Positions 1 through 8,289 of a stretch of DNA of 64,000 bases are shown piece after piece (the stretch's first letter is position 1; the number at the start of each line of letters is the position of its first letter). The notes below the pieces were generated by a model that was given only the letters and a program-made list of their open reading frames with translations, was not told the origin of the DNA and did no database searches. Source of the stretch: Bacillus sp. FJAT-26390. GTDB taxonomy: Bacteria > Bacillota > Bacilli > Paenibacillales > Paenibacillaceae. The stretch spans positions 650,987 to 714,986 of the forward strand of contig NZ_MAQX01000011.1 of NCBI RefSeq assembly GCF_001682865.1, read 5' to 3'. The position numbers and the translations under genes were made by a program.

Positions 1-73
1 ATCGATTATGTCCACCAATTAAGGTGGTTTGTGATGCTGATTTGGCCTAAACCAAGCCGCATCTTGGGAAAAA

Positions 74-149
<76 letters not shown>

Positions 150-222
150 ATATGGATGATATCCAGCAATTACGGTGTTTGTGATGCTGATCTGGCTAAT
201 CCAAGATGCATCTTGAGAAAAA

Positions 223-298
<76 letters not shown>

Positions 299-371
299 AT
301 ATGGATGATATCCAGCAATTACGGTGTTTGTGATGCTGATCTGGCTAATCCAAGATGCATCTTGAGAAAAA

Positions 372-447
<76 letters not shown>

Positions 448-520
448 ATATGGATGATATCCAGCAATTACGGTGTTTGTGATGCTGATCTGGCTAATCC
501 AAGATGCATCTTGAGAAAAA

Positions 521-596
<76 letters not shown>

Positions 597-669
597 ATAT
601 GGATGATATCCAGCAATTACGGTGTTTGTGATGCTGATCTGGCTAATCCAAGATGCATCTTGAGAAAAA

Positions 670-745
<76 letters not shown>

Positions 746-777
746 AAAAGAAGTTGTTCACCATTTAAAAGGTGATT

Positions 778-854
<77 letters not shown>

Positions 855-870
855 TCATTAAGAAAAAATA

Positions 871-945
871 TGGTGACCCGTAGGGGACTCGAACCCCTGT
901 TACCTCCGTGAAAGGGAGGTGTCTTAACCACTTGACCAACGGGCC
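871..945 (-). tRNA. tRNA-Glu(TTC)
   Basis: Minus-strand cloverleaf with anticodon stem CCUCC/GGAGG and loop CUUUCAC, giving anticodon UUC. Acceptor GGCCCGU pairs with ACGGGUC, including one G-U pair. CCA is encoded at 871-873. Confidence 0.95.
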
Positions 946-959
946 TTGAAAAATTGGAA

Positions 960-1047
960 CGGAGAGAGAGGGATTCGAACCCTCGCACCACTTACGCAGT
1001 CTAACCCCTTAGCAGAGGGTCCCCTTGAGCCACTTGGGTATCTCTCC
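960..1047 (-). tRNA. tRNA-Ser(GCT)
   Basis: A class II tRNA of 88 nt with a long variable arm. The anticodon loop CUGCUAA gives GCU, reading AGC/AGU. Acceptor GGAGAGA pairs with UCUCUCC and the discriminator is G. Unlike the other genes in the cluster, CCA does not directly follow the discriminator (TTCCA follows), so CCA must be added after transcription. Confidence 0.93.
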
Positions 1048-1056
1048 AAAAAAATA

Positions 1057-1132
1057 TGGCTCCCCGAACAGGACTCGAACCTGTGACAACTCGATTAACA
1101 GTCGAGTGCTCTACCAACTGAGCTATCAGGGA
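1057..1132 (-). tRNA. tRNA-Asn(GTT)
   Basis: Minus-strand cloverleaf with anticodon loop CUGUUAA (anticodon GUU), acceptor UCCCUGA/UCGGGGA, discriminator G and encoded CCA (1057-1059). It is the promoter-proximal gene of the tRNA operon. Confidence 0.95.
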
Positions 1133-1153
1133 AAAGTAAAAGTGACAAGTAAT

Positions 1154-1182
1154 AATATATCATGTTGCATTTTGATTGTCAA
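1154..1182 (-). promoter_or_regulatory. Sigma-A-type promoter of the tRNA operon
   Basis: On the minus strand a perfect -35 box TTGACA (1177-1182) is followed after 17 nt by TATATT (1154-1159), about 20 bp upstream of tRNA-Asn. The -35 box and spacer lie inside the last codons of the sprT-like gene. Confidence 0.75.
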
Positions 1183-1639
1183 TCATTATTAGCTTTAATT
1201 TTCCGCGGCATTTTCCGCATGCATATTTGGCCGGATCAATCTTCCGTTTTCGCAAATATTCCATCCCGCATTTGGTGCAAATAAGCTTGTACCGAAAAGG
1301 CTGTGGCTTGCGCTGCGCCCGCTCCGGGAGCGACTGGCAATAACGGGACCCGCCCACGTGGGCAAGCAAATTTTTGAAATCAGCATCCCGGTGCTTGTAT
1401 CCCCGCTTCATTATATGCAAATGATAATGGCATAACTCATGTTTAATAATTTTCTCGGTTTCCTCATGTCCAAACGTGGAAAGCTGATGCGGACTGATCT
1501 CGATATTGTGCGAACGCGTAAAATAGCGTCCCCCCGTTGCTTTCAAGCGACTGTTGAATGTCGCTTGATGAAGAAACGGCCGGCCAAAACATGTCGTAGA
1601 AATTTGTTCGACCCATTGCTGCAGCGCTTCATTATTCAT
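1160..1639 (-). CDS. SprT-like zinc metalloprotein
   Basis: A 159-residue protein of the SprT/YdcK family. The zinc metalloprotease signature HELCH is at residues 67-71, and the C-terminal third carries a zinc ribbon made of two CxxC pairs (around residues 119-142). SprT-like domains are related to the Spartan DNA-protein crosslink protease, but the bacterial short forms have no established substrate. The start is supported by a GGGGGAG ribosome site a few bases upstream. It sits close to cmpA and tex, genes that also neighbour the ydcK homologue in Bacillus subtilis. Its 3' end overlaps the tRNA operon promoter. Family assignment is secure; the cellular role is not. Confidence 0.88.
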   Translation of the reverse strand: MNNEALQQWVEQISTTCFGRPFLHQATFNSRLKATGGRYFTRSHNIEISPHQLSTFGHEETEKIIKHELCHYHLHIMKRGYKHRDADFKNLLAHVGGSRYCQSLPERAQRKPQPFRYKLICTKCGMEYLRKRKIDPAKYACGKCRGKLKLIMIDNQNAT

Positions 1640-1769
1640 TGATTATTCTCCCCCAACTACTTGAATTTTAAAGCTGTGATACGCTACACTGTCAAGTAGG
1701 AATTATGAATTTGTAGAAAAATCTGCAGATGATGCACGGTAACATACCGAGGGGAGATCAATAACTATT

Positions 1770-2132
1770 ATGGCAACAATGCGCTACGTCCTACTGAAAC
1801 AAAACGACAGCATCTTATTCGTCGAAATGCCTGATTCGCACGCTTATCAGCTAAGCGCGCTTAATCTGCGGCTTCATAAAGAAATCGATAAATTGACGGC
1901 TGAGCATGTTCCGAGCTTGCCTTACGCGGTTGCGGAATGCAACGATGTCGAGCTTCATGATTCATCAATCGCGATCGTATCCGGCCTTGATTACATCAAC
2001 AGCCTGGAGAAGGATTTTGCTGGCGTACAAGAAAAATCCTACCCGCTTATCTCTTTATTGACGGAAATACGCGCGCTGCAAGCCCAGCTTGAGCAATGGT
2101 ATGAGGAATACGAAGAAGAACAGAGCATTTAG
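1770..2132 (+). CDS. Conserved-looking small protein of unknown function
   Basis: A 120-residue soluble acidic protein that I do not recognise with confidence. Its N-terminal half looks like a compact alpha/beta domain, the C-terminal 30 residues are probably helical, and it ends in an acid-rich tail (YEEYEEEQ). There is no signal peptide, membrane segment or cysteine cluster. An AGGGGAGA ribosome site precedes the ATG with rather long spacing, and a second in-frame ATG four codons in (1779) is possible. It is divergent from the sprT-like gene and followed by cmpA on the same strand after 77 bp, so the two could be co-transcribed. Confidence 0.65.
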   Translation: MATMRYVLLKQNDSILFVEMPDSHAYQLSALNLRLHKEIDKLTAEHVPSLPYAVAECNDVELHDSSIAIVSGLDYINSLEKDFAGVQEKSYPLISLLTEIRALQAQLEQWYEEYEEEQSI

Positions 2133-2209
2133 GTTGGACCTGCACGGACACTCGCCCTCCTCCATATTGTAGTATTACAACAAGTTAGGCACGGGAGGAG
2201 GACAATGTA

Positions 2210-2353
2210 ATGCCACAGTGGCTGTGCAACCAACTGATGCGCGCATTTCAGAAGAAAGACCGCAGGCAAATTAAGCTGCTTAATGACTGCTGGTATTTCT
2301 ACCGTAACAAACAAAGTCCGAAGGAACAAGGAAACGGCACCGAATTTCAATAG
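2210..2353 (+). CDS. cmpA: Cortex morphogenetic protein CmpA
   Basis: A 47-residue ORF starting at an ATG behind a very strong GGGAGGAGG ribosome site. The N-terminal pattern (MPQWL, then RAFQKKD, IKLLN and CWYFYR) matches the short CmpA family, which in Bacillus subtilis holds cells at a checkpoint between spore coat and cortex assembly by promoting SpoIVA degradation through ClpXP. The B. subtilis protein is about 37 residues; this one has a roughly 10-residue polar extension. The neighbourhood (sprT-like, tex) is the same as in B. subtilis. The function is transferred from the family. Confidence 0.85.
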   Translation: MPQWLCNQLMRAFQKKDRRQIKLLNDCWYFYRNKQSPKEQGNGTEFQ

Positions 2354-2470
2354 TGAATTCCCATTGCTCACATAATCGCGTACGGCAAAAACCTGAGAGC
2401 AGGTTGGCCCATTTCGCGGTGCCATATAAGCAGGGTGTCATTATAATCAAATAACTACTTATTATAACGT

Positions 2471-2510
2471 AAAAACCCGGCCCCTCATCATGTGAGTGGC
2501 CGGGTTTTGT
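2471..2510. terminator. Bidirectional terminator between cmpA and the nitroreductase gene
   Basis: An 11-bp perfect stem AAAACCCGGCC (2472-2482) with GGCCGGGTTTT (2498-2508), with a second small stem CTCA/TGAG in the loop. It is flanked by A and T runs on both sides, so it can serve the plus-strand cmpA transcript and the minus-strand nitroreductase transcript. Confidence 0.85.
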
Positions 2511-2530
2511 TTATTCACTTAAGCTCGTTA

Positions 2531-3205
2531 TTACAGCCCGTTAAAAAAAGTTACATCATCAACAGACAAACGTGTTGTCGGGTGTGCCTCAACAGCCGCT
2601 TTGCCGATTGGCAGCATAAGCGTTGGCACATAACGATCCGAAATATTAAAGAACTCTTTCAATTGATCTTTGTTATAGCCGCCCATTGGTACCGTATCAT
2701 AGCCTTTAGCACGTGCTGTCAGCATGATTTGCATAGCCACAAGGCCAGTGTCGAAAACAACGATATCTTTCAAGCGCTCAGCAGGCAAGGATGAATACAT
2801 TTTGACCGAGTTGTCAATGAAATTTCTTGCCACTTCCTCCGTCATGTAACCAGCTTCTACAGTCGCATTATAGATTTTGTCGGACAACGTGTACATTTCC
2901 AAATCGCCAAGCACGATAATAATCGCTGAAGCATCTACAACTTGCTGTTGATTGAAAGCAATTGGAAGCAGCTTCTGCTTCAATTCCGGATCCGTTACAA
3001 CAAGAAAACGCCAAGGCTGCATGTTCGAGGATGATGGTGCTTTTGTAGCAATTTCCAAAATCTCACGAATTTCTTCTTCCGAAATAACGAAGTTGGTATC
3101 GTATTTACGAACAGAACGACGACCATTCAGCACATCGAAAAAAGCAGCTTGGGAGCTTTCATTTGTTTGAACTTTTACTTGCGAATCGATTTGAGTAGAT
3201 GACAT
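2531..3205 (-). CDS. Nitroreductase family FMN flavoprotein
   Basis: A 224-residue nitroreductase-like protein with the N-terminal FMN phosphate-binding segment RRSVRKYD and the region KAPSSSNMQPWRF. These enzymes use NAD(P)H to reduce quinones or nitro compounds; members of the MhqN/YdfN type in Bacillus answer to quinone stress. I place the start at 3205 because a GGAGGG ribosome site lies 7 nt upstream; the longer reading frame would put that site inside the coding region. The gene is downstream of an Rrf2-type regulator on the same strand, and the gap between them is full of palindromes. The physiological substrate is unknown. Confidence 0.85.
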   Translation of the reverse strand: MSSTQIDSQVKVQTNESSQAAFFDVLNGRRSVRKYDTNFVISEEEIREILEIATKAPSSSNMQPWRFLVVTDPELKQKLLPIAFNQQQVVDASAIIIVLGDLEMYTLSDKIYNATVEAGYMTEEVARNFIDNSVKMYSSLPAERLKDIVVFDTGLVAMQIMLTARAKGYDTVPMGGYNKDQLKEFFNISDRYVPTLMLPIGKAAVEAHPTTRLSVDDVTFFNGL

Positions 3206-3236
3206 TGGGTTTCCCTCCAAAGGAATATTTTTTTAT

Positions 3237-3330
3237 CTGTGTAGAATTACTCACAGTTATTTTCAAAATTATACTGTGAAATTATCTGCACAGTTTACTG
3301 CCGGTTAACTGTATAATTTATATACACAGT
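3237..3330 (-). promoter_or_regulatory. Operator array and promoter in front of the nitroreductase gene
   Basis: Inverted repeats built on ACTGT/ACAGT half-sites: CTGTG-10-CACAG at 3237-3256 and 3274-3293, CAGTT...AACTG at 3291-3311, and TGTATA-5-TATACA at 3310-3326. CACAGT recurs at 3252, 3289 and 3325, spaced 37 and 36 bp. A minus-strand TATAAT (3268-3273) lies between the first two sites. The likely ligand is the Rrf2 regulator encoded just upstream, by position; this is inference. Confidence 0.6.
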
Positions 3331-3383
3331 ATAGAACGTGCCGCTACGTTTGTCAATTAACTAACTTTGTTAAATTTACTTTT

Positions 3384-3836
3384 TTATGAGGACTTGGATA
3401 ACGTTCTTTCTGCGAGCTGAGCGATCGTGTACTTTTGCAGCGTATCAATCGTTCTCTGCTCAATTTCTTGCGCAATATCGGTAAAAGCCGATTTCATTTT
3501 CAGTTCTGTATCATGAATGCCGATCGTGTCCAGCATCCCGCTGCAGAAAGGCTCTCCGACCTTGAGCGCGGTATATACCTCAGCAAGCGAAATCGTCTCA
3601 GGCGGGCGCTTCAATCTGTAGCCTCCGTCGCGGCCTTCCCTGGTTTCAATGAGCTGAGCTGCCGCGAGCTTGGCAAGCACTCTACGCAGCTGTGTCGCCT
3701 CCGACTTCAAGCAATCGGCAATTGCTGCACTAGGGTAAATCTCTGACTTTTGCGATAAAATGACGAGCGCCTGCAGCGATAGTCCGAACCATTTTGGATG
3801 GGCGGTGCTGATGCTTTTGTCAGCTTTCATAGTCAT
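3384..3836 (-). CDS. Rrf2 family transcriptional regulator
   Basis: About 150 residues: an N-terminal winged helix-turn-helix (around residues 15-75, with ALVILSQ, then RRVLAKLAAAQLIE and GRDGGYRL) followed by a dimerisation helix. This is the Rrf2/CymR/NsrR fold. The three-cysteine cluster of Fe-S Rrf2 proteins is absent; only two scattered cysteines are seen, so a metal cluster is unlikely, though thiol-based sensing remains possible. The AAAGGAG ribosome site serves ATG codons at 3836 or 3830; the longer frame to 3872 has no ribosome site. It lies just upstream of the nitroreductase gene, whose promoter carries a palindrome array, so local control is likely. Confidence 0.85.
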   Translation of the reverse strand: MTMKADKSISTAHPKWFGLSLQALVILSQKSEIYPSAAIADCLKSEATQLRRVLAKLAAAQLIETREGRDGGYRLKRPPETISLAEVYTALKVGEPFCSGMLDTIGIHDTELKMKSAFTDIAQEIEQRTIDTLQKYTIAQLAERTLSKSS

Positions 3837-3888
3837 CTCACTCCTTTTTGTATGGTAGTAGGGGATGTCCATGCTTTACTTAAAGTAT

Positions 3889-3918
3889 AAGGGCTTGCCT
3901 GGTTACAGGCAAACCCTT
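3889..3918 (-). terminator. Terminator after tex
   Basis: Stem AAGGG-c-TTGCCTG / CAGGCAA-a-CCCTT with loop GTTA, 15 bp downstream of the tex stop codon. The T-rich tract on the minus strand is weak (TTATACTTT). Confidence 0.65.
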
Positions 3919-3932
3919 AATTTTGGCTGCTA

Positions 3933-6191
3933 TTAGTTAGGCTTGCGCATTGTCAGGCTTACGCGGCCCTTCTTCTCATCAACGCCCAGCACCCAGACGG
4001 TGACCGTATCGCCGACGGATACAACATCCATCGGACGCTTAACGAATTTATCGCTCAGCTGGGATATATGGACGAGTCCATCATTTTTGATGCCGATATC
4101 GACAAATGCGCCAAAGTCGATCACATTGCGAACTGTCCCATGAAGCTCCATGCCTGGCTTCAAATCTTCAATGTTCAGCACATCGGTATGAAAAATCGGC
4201 GGCGGAAGCTCCTCGCGCGGATCCCGTCCCGGTCTGAGAAGACTGTCCATGATATCGCGAAGCGTCGGAACGCCGACTCCCAGCGTTGGCGCTACCCGGT
4301 CCGCATCAAGCTGTCCAAGCTTAACCTTAAGCTCCTCAGAGCCCAAATGCTTAAGCGTAAGCCCAAGCTCCTTAAAGAGCTTGTCTACCACCTCATAGGA
4401 CTCGGGATGAATAGGCGTGCTGTCAAGCGGATTGACGGGCTCCACGATACGCAAAAAGCCAATGCATTGCTCATACGATTTCGCGCCGAGACGAGGCACC
4501 TTCTGGAGCTGCGCGCGCTTCACGAAACGACCGTTCTCATCGCGGTATTTTACGATATTTTTCGCGATCGTTCCGTTTATGCCTGCTACATAGGAAAGCA
4601 GCGATGCCGAAGCGGTATTCACGTCGACTCCGACATGGTTAACTGCCGACTCAACTACGCCCCCGAGCGTCTCATCGAGACGCTTTTGGCTTACGTCATG
4701 CTGGTATTGGCCTACGCCGATCGCTTTGGGCTCGATTTTGACAAGCTCAGCGAGCGGGTCCTGTAATCTGCGGGCAATCGATACCGCGCTGCGCTCCGCC
4801 ACATCCAGCGTCGGAAACTCCTCCTGAGCGAGCTTGGAGGCCGAATAGACGCTTGCGCCTGCTTCATTAACAATAATGTACTTCAGCTCGGTACCGCCCG
4901 CAGCAGCCGCCTTGCGCTTGCCTATCAGGGTCGCGATAAATTGCTCCGTCTCGCGTGAAGCCGTGCCGTTGCCGATTACGATTAATTCGACTTTATATTT
5001 ATCAATCAGCCCGTTAATGAGCTTCTCCGCTTCCGCTACCTTATTGTTGGGCGGAGTTGGATAAGAAACGGCAACCTCCAGCAGCTTTCCAATATCGTCG
5101 ATAACTGCCAGCTTGCAGCCCGTACGGAACGCAGGGTCTACACCGAGCACGATATTGCCTCGAACTGGCGGTTGAAGCAGCAGATTGCGCAGGTTTTCCG
5201 AGAAAATCGAGATCGCATGCTCCTCCGCTTTCTCCGTCAGCTCGCCTCGCACCTCGCGTTCAATGGAAGGCGAAATTAATCGCTTATAGCAATCCTCAAT
5301 AACGGCAGCAAGCACATCGCGAACCGGCTGGGCCGTACCGTTTCTAAGCAGCTTCCGCTGAATATGCTCGTGAATGCGATCTGCCGGGACGTCAAAAGAC
5401 ACCCGCAGCACGTCTTCCCGCTCTGCCCGGTTGATGGCGAGCACGCGGTGCGGAGGCAGCTTGCGGACCGGTTCTTGATAGCTGTAATACATTTCATAAA
5501 CCGTTTCCTCAGCGGCGTTCTTAGCATCTGTTTTCAGCAGCGCTTGATCGAACGTAAATTTACGTACCCACGCACGGATAGAAGCATCATCTGCAATATT
5601 CTCCGCGATGATATCCATCGCGCCGTTCAGAGCATCCTGAGCGGTCGGCACGCCTTTCTCCGCATTGACATACGCTGCTGCCTCAGCAAGCGGATCGCCG
5701 CTGCGCGGCTGTGCCCACAGCCATTCAGCAAGCGGCTCCAGCCCTCTTTCCTTCGCGACGCTGGCGCGCGTTTTGCGCTTTTGCCGATAAGGACGGTAGA
5801 GATCCTCGATTTCCTGCAGCTTAACCGACTTATTGATATCCGTGCGCAGCGCTTCCGTCAGCTTGCCCTGTTCATCAATAAGCCGTATAACCTCGCGCTT
5901 GCGCTCTTCCAGATTACGCATATATTGCAGCTTCTCTTCGATCGACCTTAGGTCGTTCTCGTCAAGCTCGCCGGTCATTTCCTTGCGGTAACGGGCAATA
6001 AACGGAATCGTATTGCCTTCATCAAGCAAGCTTACGGCCGATTTCACCTTCGTGATCGGGATGGATAGCTGCGCAGCGATACCATTCATGATCCGCTGGC
6101 TTTCAGCTGCCTTCTGCTCTGCTGTAAGCTTCGTTTTCCCCGTACCCTCTTCTGATTCCTCTATAAAATGCTGTACCTTTGTATCCGCCAA
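3933..6191 (-). CDS. tex: Tex-family RNA-binding transcription accessory protein
   Basis: A 752-residue protein with full-length Tex architecture: N-terminal helical domain (FIARYRKEMTGELDE near residue 63), YqgF/RNase H-like domain in the middle (VLGVDPAFRTGCKLAV), helix-hairpin-helix motifs, and a C-terminal S1 domain (DLKPGMELHGTVRNVIDFGAF). Tex is the bacterial relative of Spt6 and is thought to affect transcription and RNA handling. The start is a TTG at 6191 behind AAGGAAGGGG; an ATG at 6198 lies between the ribosome site and the TTG but is out of frame. It follows the MBL-fold hydrolase gene after 21 bp and so probably belongs to the same transcript. It corresponds to ydcI of B. subtilis. 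Confidence 0.92.
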   Translation of the reverse strand: MADTKVQHFIEESEEGTGKTKLTAEQKAAESQRIMNGIAAQLSIPITKVKSAVSLLDEGNTIPFIARYRKEMTGELDENDLRSIEEKLQYMRNLEERKREVIRLIDEQGKLTEALRTDINKSVKLQEIEDLYRPYRQKRKTRASVAKERGLEPLAEWLWAQPRSGDPLAEAAAYVNAEKGVPTAQDALNGAMDIIAENIADDASIRAWVRKFTFDQALLKTDAKNAAEETVYEMYYSYQEPVRKLPPHRVLAINRAEREDVLRVSFDVPADRIHEHIQRKLLRNGTAQPVRDVLAAVIEDCYKRLISPSIEREVRGELTEKAEEHAISIFSENLRNLLLQPPVRGNIVLGVDPAFRTGCKLAVIDDIGKLLEVAVSYPTPPNNKVAEAEKLINGLIDKYKVELIVIGNGTASRETEQFIATLIGKRKAAAAGGTELKYIIVNEAGASVYSASKLAQEEFPTLDVAERSAVSIARRLQDPLAELVKIEPKAIGVGQYQHDVSQKRLDETLGGVVESAVNHVGVDVNTASASLLSYVAGINGTIAKNIVKYRDENGRFVKRAQLQKVPRLGAKSYEQCIGFLRIVEPVNPLDSTPIHPESYEVVDKLFKELGLTLKHLGSEELKVKLGQLDADRVAPTLGVGVPTLRDIMDSLLRPGRDPREELPPPIFHTDVLNIEDLKPGMELHGTVRNVIDFGAFVDIGIKNDGLVHISQLSDKFVKRPMDVVSVGDTVTVWVLGVDEKKGRVSLTMRKPN

Positions 6192-6212
6192 ACGTCATGC
6201 CCCTTCCTTACA

Positions 6213-6878
6213 TCATGCTCCCGTATACGGGTTGTTTGCCATTTCATAGCCTATCGTCGTACGTCCGCCATGTCCCGGATAAACGATGACCTCTGGGTTT
6301 AGCTTGTACAATTTCAAACGAATGGAATCATACAGGTCCCGCTCGCGTCCGCCAGGCAAATCCGTACGGCCTACCGATAATTTAAACAGCACGTCGCCAG
6401 AGAACAAATGATTGCCGCACAAGAAGCTGACGCTGCCAGGCGAATGGCCGGGCGTATGCATAACTTGGAAAGATAAGCCTAACAGCTTTAATTTTTGACC
6501 TTCCGCAAGCGCGTATTCGGCTGCGTCCGTCGAAAGCGGCGGCGTTACATCCTGCCATCTCATAGAACCGTTTTTGCGCGGATCGGTTAACCAATCCGCC
6601 TCCAAATCATGTATGTAGACCGGGCAATCAGCTGCTTTGCGCACCTCATCTACTCCGCCCATATGGTCAAAATGCGCATGCGTCAGCAGAATGGCTTCCA
6701 CCTTTACGCCCTCAAGCCGCTCAAGCAGCTTTCTAGGATTCATGCCTGGATCAATGACGATAGCCCGCTCCAAAGGCTGCCCGCTCTCATTCGCTGCTGG
6801 TTCCGTCACTGTAATCAGATAACAATTCGTCTGCAAGGGTCCTAATGTAAACGTCTCGATTTTCATAGATGTGCTCAT
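6213..6878 (-). CDS. MBL-fold metal-dependent hydrolase (glyoxalase II/YqgX-like)
   Basis: About 221 residues with the metallo-beta-lactamase zinc motif THAHFDHMGG and later ligands TPGHSPGS, SGDVLF and YPGHGG. This is the small hydroxyacylglutathione-hydrolase-like group (YqgX/YcbL); some members hydrolyse S-lactoyl thiols, but the substrate cannot be read from sequence. I chose ATG 6878, seven bases after the stop of the upstream thioredoxin-like gene; ATG 6866 is an alternative. The longer frame to 6953 would run well into the upstream gene. It is part of a three-gene minus-strand run with the thioredoxin-like gene and tex. Confidence 0.85.
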   Translation of the reverse strand: MSTSMKIETFTLGPLQTNCYLITVTEPAANESGQPLERAIVIDPGMNPRKLLERLEGVKVEAILLTHAHFDHMGGVDEVRKAADCPVYIHDLEADWLTDPRKNGSMRWQDVTPPLSTDAAEYALAEGQKLKLLGLSFQVMHTPGHSPGSVSFLCGNHLFSGDVLFKLSVGRTDLPGGRERDLYDSIRLKLYKLNPEVIVYPGHGGRTTIGYEMANNPYTGA

Positions 6879-6885
6879 GCCTCTC

Positions 6886-7452
6886 TTAAAACGACTCCAA
6901 TAAAGTGCGGAGCTCTTTAACGATGACGGATTGATATGCTGTGCCTTCGCCATAACGACGGCCGATTTCTTGCCTTGTTACCGCTAGGTTGGCTTGATAA
7001 TCCGCTGCTTCACGATCCGGATTTTGCTGCTTGAACGCGATCATCGCCTCTTGTACATGACTAGGACGCGGTCCCCATTGTCCGAGAACGGCTCCACCAG
7101 TGTCTGCAATAATAACGACAGGTACGGAACGGCCGCCCATCGTTAGAAACTGGTCCATCGTATCAAGATGCTCTTCCATAATAAGCACTTCTGTCGGTAT
7201 GCCGCTATTTTCAAGCGCTTTGAACACAACGGGAATATTGCGAACAACGTCACCGCACCAGTCAGCCATCAAAATCAAGACACGAAGATCATCGCGATTG
7301 TTCAGCGATTCGAAATATTCCTTGTCGCTCTCATCGGTCCAGACGAATTTTTCGGACCAATCGATAAATTGCTCTTTATTTTTAGTCATGCCGTCAATGA
7401 ACTGCTGTGGGCTAATTCCTTTGCCTAGCTTGTCTGCAATGCTTTTGCTCAT
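6886..7452 (-). CDS. Thioredoxin-fold family protein
   Basis: About 188 residues. The thioredoxin-like active-site position reads ADWCGDVV: the first cysteine is present but the second is replaced (CGDV instead of CxxC), followed by the cis-proline segment GGRSVPVVII. With one cysteine it could act as a monothiol redox or bacillithiol-linked protein, but that is inference. The ATG at 7452 is preceded by AGAGGG at good spacing; the frame upstream to 7473 has no ribosome site. It is the first gene of the run thioredoxin-like, MBL hydrolase, tex. Confidence 0.8.
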   Translation of the reverse strand: MSKSIADKLGKGISPQQFIDGMTKNKEQFIDWSEKFVWTDESDKEYFESLNNRDDLRVLILMADWCGDVVRNIPVVFKALENSGIPTEVLIMEEHLDTMDQFLTMGGRSVPVVIIADTGGAVLGQWGPRPSHVQEAMIAFKQQNPDREAADYQANLAVTRQEIGRRYGEGTAYQSVIVKELRTLLESF

Positions 7453-7514
7453 AAGAATCCCTCTTCCATCCATTTATTGGTTAATGATTCGTTTTCTTAA
7501 TGTCCACTGTTCCA

Positions 7515-8123
7515 TTATACCGACTTGCGGCGCGAGCGTACAAATTTGAATAGGACATATACGATAAGCAGCGCGATTGCGATTAAAATTGCCGGCTGTA
7601 CGTAAGGCGCGGCTTTCTCGTCGATTTTATCCCAGTTCTCGCCTAGAGATTTTCCTAAATAAATAAACAAAATCGACCAAGGCAGGGAAGCAAGCGCCGT
7701 TAGGAGCGTAAATAGCGCAAAGTTCATGCGAGCCATACCGGCCGGGATTGAAATAACCTGTCTCATTACAGGAACAAAACGTGCCGTAAACACGATTCCC
7801 GCACCGTATTTGTTGAACCATTTTTCAGAGATATCGACATGCTTTTGCTTGATTTTAATATACTTGCCGTACTTTTCAACAATTGGGCGTCCGCCATAGC
7901 GGCCGATCCAATAAAGGATCCAGTTTTGCCCGATAGCGCCTAACGTACCGAAAAGAACAGCCCCCCAGAAGGAAATATCTCCTTTCCATACGAGGTAACC
8001 CCCAAAGCCCAATACGATTTCACTAGGAATAACTTCAATTAATAGTCCGATTAAAATACCAAAATACCCTAAGCTCTCCACCCATAGCAGCACGTCATTC
8101 AAAATCTCATGAATCAAATCCAT
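7515..8123 (-). CDS. DedA family membrane protein
   Basis: About 202 residues with 4-5 hydrophobic segments and typical DedA motifs: IEVIPSEIVL near the N-terminus, GxxxGQNWxLYWIGRYGG in the middle, and FTARFVPVMRQVISIPAG, the conserved F/R-xxP-xxR-xxxxxxAG motif. DedA proteins are implicated in lipid carrier or phospholipid scrambling and membrane homeostasis. The start is uncertain: ATG 8123 gives a standard N-terminus, TTG 8135 has GAAGG upstream, and ATG 8150 lacks a ribosome site. A second, more distant VTT-domain protein is encoded at 50233-50886. Confidence 0.88.
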   Translation of the reverse strand: MDLIHEILNDVLLWVESLGYFGILIGLLIEVIPSEIVLGFGGYLVWKGDISFWGAVLFGTLGAIGQNWILYWIGRYGGRPIVEKYGKYIKIKQKHVDISEKWFNKYGAGIVFTARFVPVMRQVISIPAGMARMNFALFTLLTALASLPWSILFIYLGKSLGENWDKIDEKAAPYVQPAILIAIALLIVYVLFKFVRSRRKSV

Positions 8124-8289
8124 TCCTGCTCTCAATCCGCCTTCCTTCATAAAATGTAACTTTCGTTTGCAACACCAGTACTGAAGCTATTCTAACATAC
8201 GTACAGACAGCCATCCACTTTTGTCATGTGCTGACAAGCCCCTGCATAGACTAGCCTTAAATGATACGAAAAGTTGAGGTGAGCGTTTC

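Noticed and set aside
2129..2425. 98-codon minus-strand ORF
   Set aside because: It is antisense to cmpA, has no ribosome site and no protein-like composition.
4068..4766. 232-codon plus-strand ORF
   Set aside because: It lies wholly antisense to tex, a clear full-length gene; the long frame results from codon bias.
5364..5951. 195-codon plus-strand ORF
   Set aside because: Antisense to tex with no ribosome site or recognisable domain.
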